From: Desmodesmus armatus | Taxonomy: Eukaryota > Chlorophyta > Chlorophyceae > Sphaeropleales > Scenedesmaceae | Assembly: GCA_007449985.2 (NCBI GenBank) | Contig: VIIQ02000029.1 | Span: forward strand, 1 to 64,000 | Length of the DNA stretch: 64,000 nt | Direction of reading: 5' to 3' | Shown: positions 58,329 to 64,000 of the stretch, piece by piece | How the letters are laid out: every line of letters begins with the position of its first letter | Numbering within the stretch: position 1 is the first letter of the stretch | Program-made: the position numbers and the translations under genes | The notes under the pieces: model-generated | The model's input: only the letters and a program-made list of their open reading frames with translations | Database searches by the model: none | What the model was told of the DNA's origin: nothing

Positions 58329-58808
58329 CGCGGTGCCTTGTGGCGCGCCCGTGCTAGACTGCGGCCGTGGTGCCAGAAGCAGTACATATTAGACGATGGC
58401 TGGGAGGTTGCCCCACAGTTGTAGGTGCGAAGTAGCAGCGGTGGCAGCTGCTGGCTGGCCTGCCGGCCGGCCCTGTACTGTATGGGGCAGATTCGGTGCG
58501 AACAACAGAAACAGCCATATGGCCGCTGTAGTTGTGCCCGTGTTGCAACGCCCACTTTGAATATATGTCTACCAATTTGATGTACCGAATCGTTTGTGAC
58601 CAGTCTGCTTGATACATGTATGCTGCAGATCAATGTACAGCCATGCACAGTAAGCTTGTACTGCCCACATGTTTCTTGACTCATGATGACCATATCGGTG
58701 CGATTCCTCCACTTCAAAATCCAAACCTATTAGACGTACGCAATAGTATTTTGCACATCACCAACTTCGTCTCGTGCTCGTGCAAAGCCACCCAGATCAT
58801 TGATCATT
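58329..58808. other. Intergenic region between MYND copies C and D
   Basis: No ORF with coding character. No TGTAA noticed near the copy C stop. Confidence 0.4.
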
Positions 58809-59963
58809 ATGGCAGCAGCCGAGTGGAGCTGGCAGGTGTGCTTGTGTTATGGGGCACCACAGTAACCAATACGTAAGGACGTTAATGGAAAACTTTCGGC
58901 GAGCGACATCCATGTCCCCAGCCTACAACACAGCACCTGCTGCTCACCATATTGTCCTCCCCTCCTGCTTCCTTCGTCAACCTAGCTGCATCGTGTTTTC
59001 GCTGGTGCTGCTGTGCCGCAGGACTCTCAGGCGCTACTGCAGCGTCTGCAGCGACCCACAGCAGCAACACTGTCAGCAGAGTACACCCACATCCGCAACA
59101 TGACCGTGTCATTGCCCGCCCTCCTCCCTACACCTGGGGGCAAGCAGAAGCTGCCAGCCCTGATGCAGCAGTGGTGCAGCATTGCAGAGCCGCTACTGCT
59201 CATAGTGGCAGACCAGGAAGCTTTTGCACAGCAGCCAACCGGCAGCGCTGTCTACAGTGCGGGAGTGCTGCTGAGGACTTTGGCCGCCTTTTTGCATTTC
59301 TGGGTAGATGCACAAGCAGATGAGGCCTCGAAAGCAGCAGTGAAGCAGCAGATTGCACGTTACACAGCAGGTGAGGGGCCGATGCAACACTGTGGGTGGG
59401 CAGGCACAGTGAGGTCAAGTACGCATGCGACAGCATAATTATCACTGCCAGTGTGTCGGCACCCCTGCCTGAATTCAACCCAACCCAGGCTGCCCCGTGA
59501 TTGCACACCTGACCTGTTGTTGAGGCGTGACGTTTTGTTCAAAGCCTGTCCTCCCCCGCTCTGCCTTGCTTTGACACCATTTGCACCATGCAGAAAGGTT
59601 GCATAGCAACTTGCCTGCAAACAATCCAAACCCTTTGTGTTTGTCATCCGCCCTTTTCTCCCTCAACCACCACCATGCTACGTGACACACACAGGTATTC
59701 TTCCTGTTCTGGGCAAACAGATGGCCGCCACAGCAGCAGACATCACCAACAACACAGCCAACCGGCACCGCAAAGCGGCACAGCCAGAGACAGCACAGGA
59801 CGCAGCGGAGGCAGCACACGCTCAGACCCACTTCCCAAGGCACAGGGATATCCTTGTGGGATTTTACTTGCTGACCTTTTGGGAATGCCTGGCAGCAAAC
59901 CGGCCAGGCCACCTTCTGCGCACCTGCAGCAGCATGGGCAACAGGATCAGCGGCAGGCGCGGC

Positions 59964-60015
<52 letters not shown>

Positions 60016-63000
60016 GAGGTGGTGGTGGAAGCAGCAGCGGCAGCAGCGGCAGCAGTGGCAGTCTGCAGGAGACAGTGCTGCCGGCCTGCGACCTAGCAGT
60101 CAGCTTGCTCAACACCTGGCCACCCAGCGTAGCAGGGGGGTTAACCACTACCACCACCAGCAGCAGCAGCAGCAGCAGTAGTGATGTTCCGGGCCCTGGG
60201 GTCATCCCACGGTCAGGTGTCACCGGTTTGGCACTTGCCACCTCAAAGATTCTGCTGCTAGCTGTTCAAAGTGAGCTAGCCCCTGTCGCTCCCGGACAGC
60301 CTCCCCCGAGTGCAGCTGATGCCAGGTTTGAAAGCCAGTTTTCAGCATCAGCAGCGGTGCAGCACCTGCTGCTGCTGCAGACAGGATACCTCTGTCACAT
60401 GCTTCACAAGCAGCAGCAGGGGCTGTCCCCCATCAAAGCCAAGGAAGCAGCGGCGATTGTAACCGGTTCCAAGCAGTTGGCAGCTGCTGCCGCTGCTGCA
60501 GAAGCTGCTGCTGCTTCCAGTGGCAGCAGCAGCGGCTCGGAGCAGCAGCAGCAGTACCTGCCCGTCCCTGCACACCACAGCGCAGTACTTAACATGCTGC
60601 TGGTCCCCATCAGCAGCATCAGCACGCAGGAGCCTTCCAGCTTGAGCTCCAAGCAACGAGCATCGTCTGCCAACTACCTCATCGAATCTCTAGCCACAGT
60701 TTCAGAGCTGGCTCTTGGGCTGTATGAAAGCAGCGCGCAGCAGCCGGGCGGGGAAGCAGCCATGATCAGCGGCTTGCCCAAGGTGCCTGTCGAGCTGTGT
60801 GCCCCCGCTGCACTGCATGCTGGCGGAGGCTGCAGCGCTGGCTCCTGATGCATCGCTGGCAGCCCTGCATGTGGTGATGATATACATGCAGGCATTGTCA
60901 GAGGTGTACTTCAAGGTGAGTCAGCTCCTGAAAGCTCTGTTGTGTGCTACATCCCCCCTCCCCTCTTCGGGCTGGTTGCTGCAAGCTTGTTGCACAAGAA
61001 GTATGCCTTGTCGGGCTCTCCAGGTTCACGCCATCAGCTTCTAGCTGCACTGTGTCTGTCATCGGCAAGATGTATCACACGGTACAACAATCAGCTGGGC
61101 ATCGTAGCATGTGTTGCACCGTGCAAGGTTACCGCTGCCTTCCTAGTCTGCTGTCCTGTCGATGCATCAACCACCCCCCCTGAAGCCCTGACCCTGTCCA
61201 AGGCAAAATTCTGGGGTGCACCCGAGCGATGACCCATTGCAATCTGGAACAACTAAAAACCATATGTTGAACATATTGGCGTGGCTATGGGCCCCCCAAG
61301 ACTCGGTCAGTCATGCTCCACCAAGCACAAAGCATGAGCAGGCCACGTTGCTCCAGCTGCGGCATAGCAAAAAGACTAGAGCAGGAATAACTCAGCAACA
61401 TTTTTGTGCCTCCTGATGAGCTCAGAAGGCGCAGATGGCAGCAGGTATGCTGTGGGTGATCAGCCATGGCTGTTCATGGTGAGGCACCAGCCAGGCATGC
61501 AGCCAGCATGGTCGACAGCTGGCAGCACAAATGGAATCAGTATCATACTGGTAACCTTTAAAGCAATTGCACAGCCCTGCAACGGTGCTGGGGAGCATAA
61601 GTTGCGATCGCAACTTCAGGGCCGAAGTTGGGGTGGTTGCCACGCTTTGTTCCACGCAAGTGGGGAGCAAATGCATTCATACAGGTACTAGGGTCATACA
61701 CAAGGCAGCTTGTGTCTGGACAAAGTCTGTGGAGACGGTGGGTTGCAGAAAAGGTGTTCGGGTCACACGTTTGCCCAAATTTGGGCACGTTGCCAAGCTT
61801 TCCTGACGCCCAAAGGCACAGGAAAATGTTCCGTAACATCTAGACATTATATTCCTACATTCCTATGTCTGGACACGCACTGTGCTGACCACACGGATCA
61901 TTGCACGGGTCAAACCCCAGGCAGCTGGGACCGCTTCAGGGGGGGTGGCATCAACATCGTCAGCGCAAGCCTTGGGCGGGCTACCGACCCACTTTTGTTG
62001 AAGGTTTTTGCATTTGTTTCCTTCCTTGGTGATGAACCCCAACATCGACACAACCGTGGTCGGATGGTGCGGTAAGACGGTGCGCGCATGCGAAGGTCGG
62101 CGGTGTCGTCCCCTTGAAGCAGTCATCACTGGGTGGATAGTTACGTGACATGCAATTGTGTACGTCATCGGTTCATGTGCCTGCACGCTCCGCCACATCC
62201 CGCATGTGTCCGTTTCAGGCCAAGTTTCCGCTCGGCTCCCAGATGACTTGGGCTGCTATCCACCACGCTATGGTGGGTTACAGCGCTGCTGTGCCAGCCT
62301 CCTTGCAGCTGCTGGGCCCTGCGGTGCTGCATGCCTACAAGCACAGCGGCACAGAAGGTGCGTGGACCCCTGGATCCCTTCCTCCCTCCCTCCCCCTTGC
62401 ACAGGCAGGCACGGCCTGCCTGTCGGCCCTCCCTCCCTCTCTCCGCCCCCTCTCTGTCTTTTCTTTGAGCTTCTTGAAATGCCCTATTGCTGCCGCTGCA
62501 ATACATCAGATGTAACCCTAGGGCATGGCTACACGGTGTTTAAGCTTTGCCAGGACCTTGCAAATCCAACAGTACTAGAGAATCTCTAGTAGAGTTAGGT
62601 TCATCCGCTCCACAGTATGTATGTGTACAATATGCAGGTGATGAGGAGTTGCCAGCTGGCAGGGCCGGCTGCCCTCGGGGTGTTGACGGCACACCGCTGC
62701 AGGGCGCATCCATGCGGGACGCTGCCCTCAACCTCTTTGGCCACATCGCTGTCAAGGTGGCCAGCACGCCATGTAAGTACACCTTAGGATATGCATGTTT
62801 TGGTCATATGGCTTCCGTGGCAGCGGCAGCAACCGGCACACTGTGGATTTCACCGGTACTTGGCACGTCCCCTACAGTGGATGTTCAAGCTGGTGTTTGA
62901 GGCTAAAACAAAGGCCCAAAAACTGCCGCAGCGCGTGCAGCCACCTCTCGCCATCACTCTGGATGCTGCCGCGGCTTGGCAGCTGACCTCCCCCCTTGCG

Positions 63001-64000
63001 TGTGTCATTGCTGCTGCTGCTGCTGCTGCTTGCAGCCGCAAGTGCTGCTGTCACGGCTGCATTCCAGCAGCGGCCCTTCTCAACAGCAGCTGTGTTTGAG
63101 GCAGCAGTGCGCGGTGCAGCACGCGCAAACAAGATGCCGTCTGTCAACATACGCATATTCGCCTCCCGGAGGCTTGGCACTAAGGCGTGTTGGGAGTTGA
63201 CAGGCCCACCTCACAGCAACAGCAGCAGCAGCAGTGTCACAGTGACGGCAGCAGTGTCAGACAGCACCCGGGACGCCATCCTGCTTCAGTTTGCGCTGAT
63301 CACAACACAGCTCAAGTACGCCAGCAGCAGCTACAGTAGCATGGAAGTGTTCACCGGCCTCTTGCACCATGTCTGGCCGGCTGCACAGGCAGTTGTCGCT
63401 ATCGGAAAGCTCATCGAGCGCGCTGTGGGTATGAACAGCGACGCACAAGAGAGCAGCAGCAGCAGCAGCAGCAGTATTGAGGAGCAGAGGGTGCGGGTGC
63501 AGACAATGCATCCACGGCGTGGATCCACCTGACTGGCCACTGCCTGTTCTTTGCTGGCAGCCAGCTGCTTTTGGCACTGGAGGACCCGGCAGCAGCGAGG
63601 GCAGCAGGGGTAGATGCCACAACCTTTGAAAGGATGCAGCAGGTGAGTGTTGCCGTCCACACCTAAATGCCATTGTCACATGTCGGAACTCAGATTTCAG
63701 ATGGTAGTACGGTGGTACTCCGACCATGCACAGGTTGTACGGCGGTGCAGTTGCAGCCAGCAGCGACTGTGCTCTTCAGCATGCCTCTCCCTCCCCCTTG
63801 CATGCACACTGCAATGTAGCGGCGTTGAAACGATGTAGCTGGGGCGTGTGCGTGGTAGTGACAACCCGGCTCTCCCTGACGCCAGCTGCTGGATATCAGG
63901 ACACGTTTGTACTAGCTGAGCAACCAACAGCTGGAAACACAGTGATCATGTAACATACAGCATGTGTCGGGCGTGCCTGCTGTGTGCAGGTGCTGGCCAG
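58809..64000 (+). CDS. MYND zinc-finger family copy D, partial at the window end, two frame breaks
   Basis: Exons: 58809-58835 (MAAAEWSWQ), 59022-59370, 59695-60915, 62219-62357, 62638-62772, 63036-63642, and the first 11 bases of exon 7 from 63990. The MYND finger itself lies beyond the window. Splice phases equal those of A-C. Exon 3 encodes a Ser run of about 15 residues. It carries one extra C (C5 at 60802-60806; paralogues have C4), which throws VELCAP out of frame before the HCMLAEAAAL block. Exon 6 has a second break near 63510-63525, where the LPWIHL block should be: the sequence reads ATGCATCCACGGCGTGGATC and needs a one-base change to rejoin. Recent pseudogene or base-call errors. 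Confidence 0.7.
59962..60016 (+). repeat. (AGC)n in MYND copy D exon 3
   Basis: About 16 AGC codons giving a serine run. Other copies have shorter AGC runs at the same position, so its length varies between paralogues. Confidence 0.9.
60916..62218 (+). other. Intron 3 of MYND copy D
   Basis: 1.3 kb GT-AG intron. Apart from a short CCCCTCCCC tract, no exon copies or G runs are seen, in contrast with copy A intron 2. Nothing else recognised. Confidence 0.5.

Overview
The window looks like nuclear DNA of a green alga, most likely a chlamydomonadalean/volvocine relative. The genes are intron-dense with GT-AG introns and are full of CAG/CTG (poly-Ser, poly-Ala, poly-Gln) runs. There is a tandem family of MYND-finger genes and a plant-type pepsin-like protease. 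One gene has a TGTAA poly(A) signal, and interstitial TTTAGGG/TTAGGG repeats are present. There are no operons, ribosome-binding sites, bacterial genes or CRISPR arrays. The species cannot be named from the sequence alone.

Layout. (1) 1-17.2 kb: minus-strand territory made of a few credible exons (about 2587-2821, 5541-5816, an F-box exon 17077-17174) embedded in tandem arrays of 200-380 bp units. The units look like decayed copies of exon/intron junctions with long C tracts (G on the sense strand). An imperfect inverted-repeat element of about 2.1 kb (12535-14627) sits inside one array. (2) 17.2-19.8 kb: no confident gene. (3) 19.8-30.04 kb, minus strand: a complete ten-exon pepsin-type (A1) aspartyl protease. 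I could join all ten exons in phase (802 codons). It has a signal peptide, both catalytic motifs (DTGS and DSGTT), an acidic low-complexity C-terminal extension, one membrane span and a probable cytosolic tail cut off by a one-base frameshift. Nearly every intron holds partial copies of the neighbouring exon; the exon 3 end is present seven times. (4) 30.47-64 kb, plus strand: four tandem paralogues (A-D) of a seven-exon MYND zinc-finger gene with the same intron phases; D runs off the end. Every copy has at least one reading-frame break. Copy C has a tRNA-derived SINE inside its last coding exon, a 506 bp hAT-like non-autonomous transposon in intron 2, and a 9.2 kb intron 5 filled by a CAGCA microsatellite and 4.7 copies of a satellite of about 1.84 kb.

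How it fits together. The protease and MYND copy A are divergently transcribed from a roughly 430 bp spacer. The poly-G strand bias flips at this same point, so G runs lie mainly on the sense strand of introns in both directions. The common process across the window seems to be local tandem duplication that spans splice junctions. It leaves introns packed with decoy exon ends and varies greatly between paralogues.
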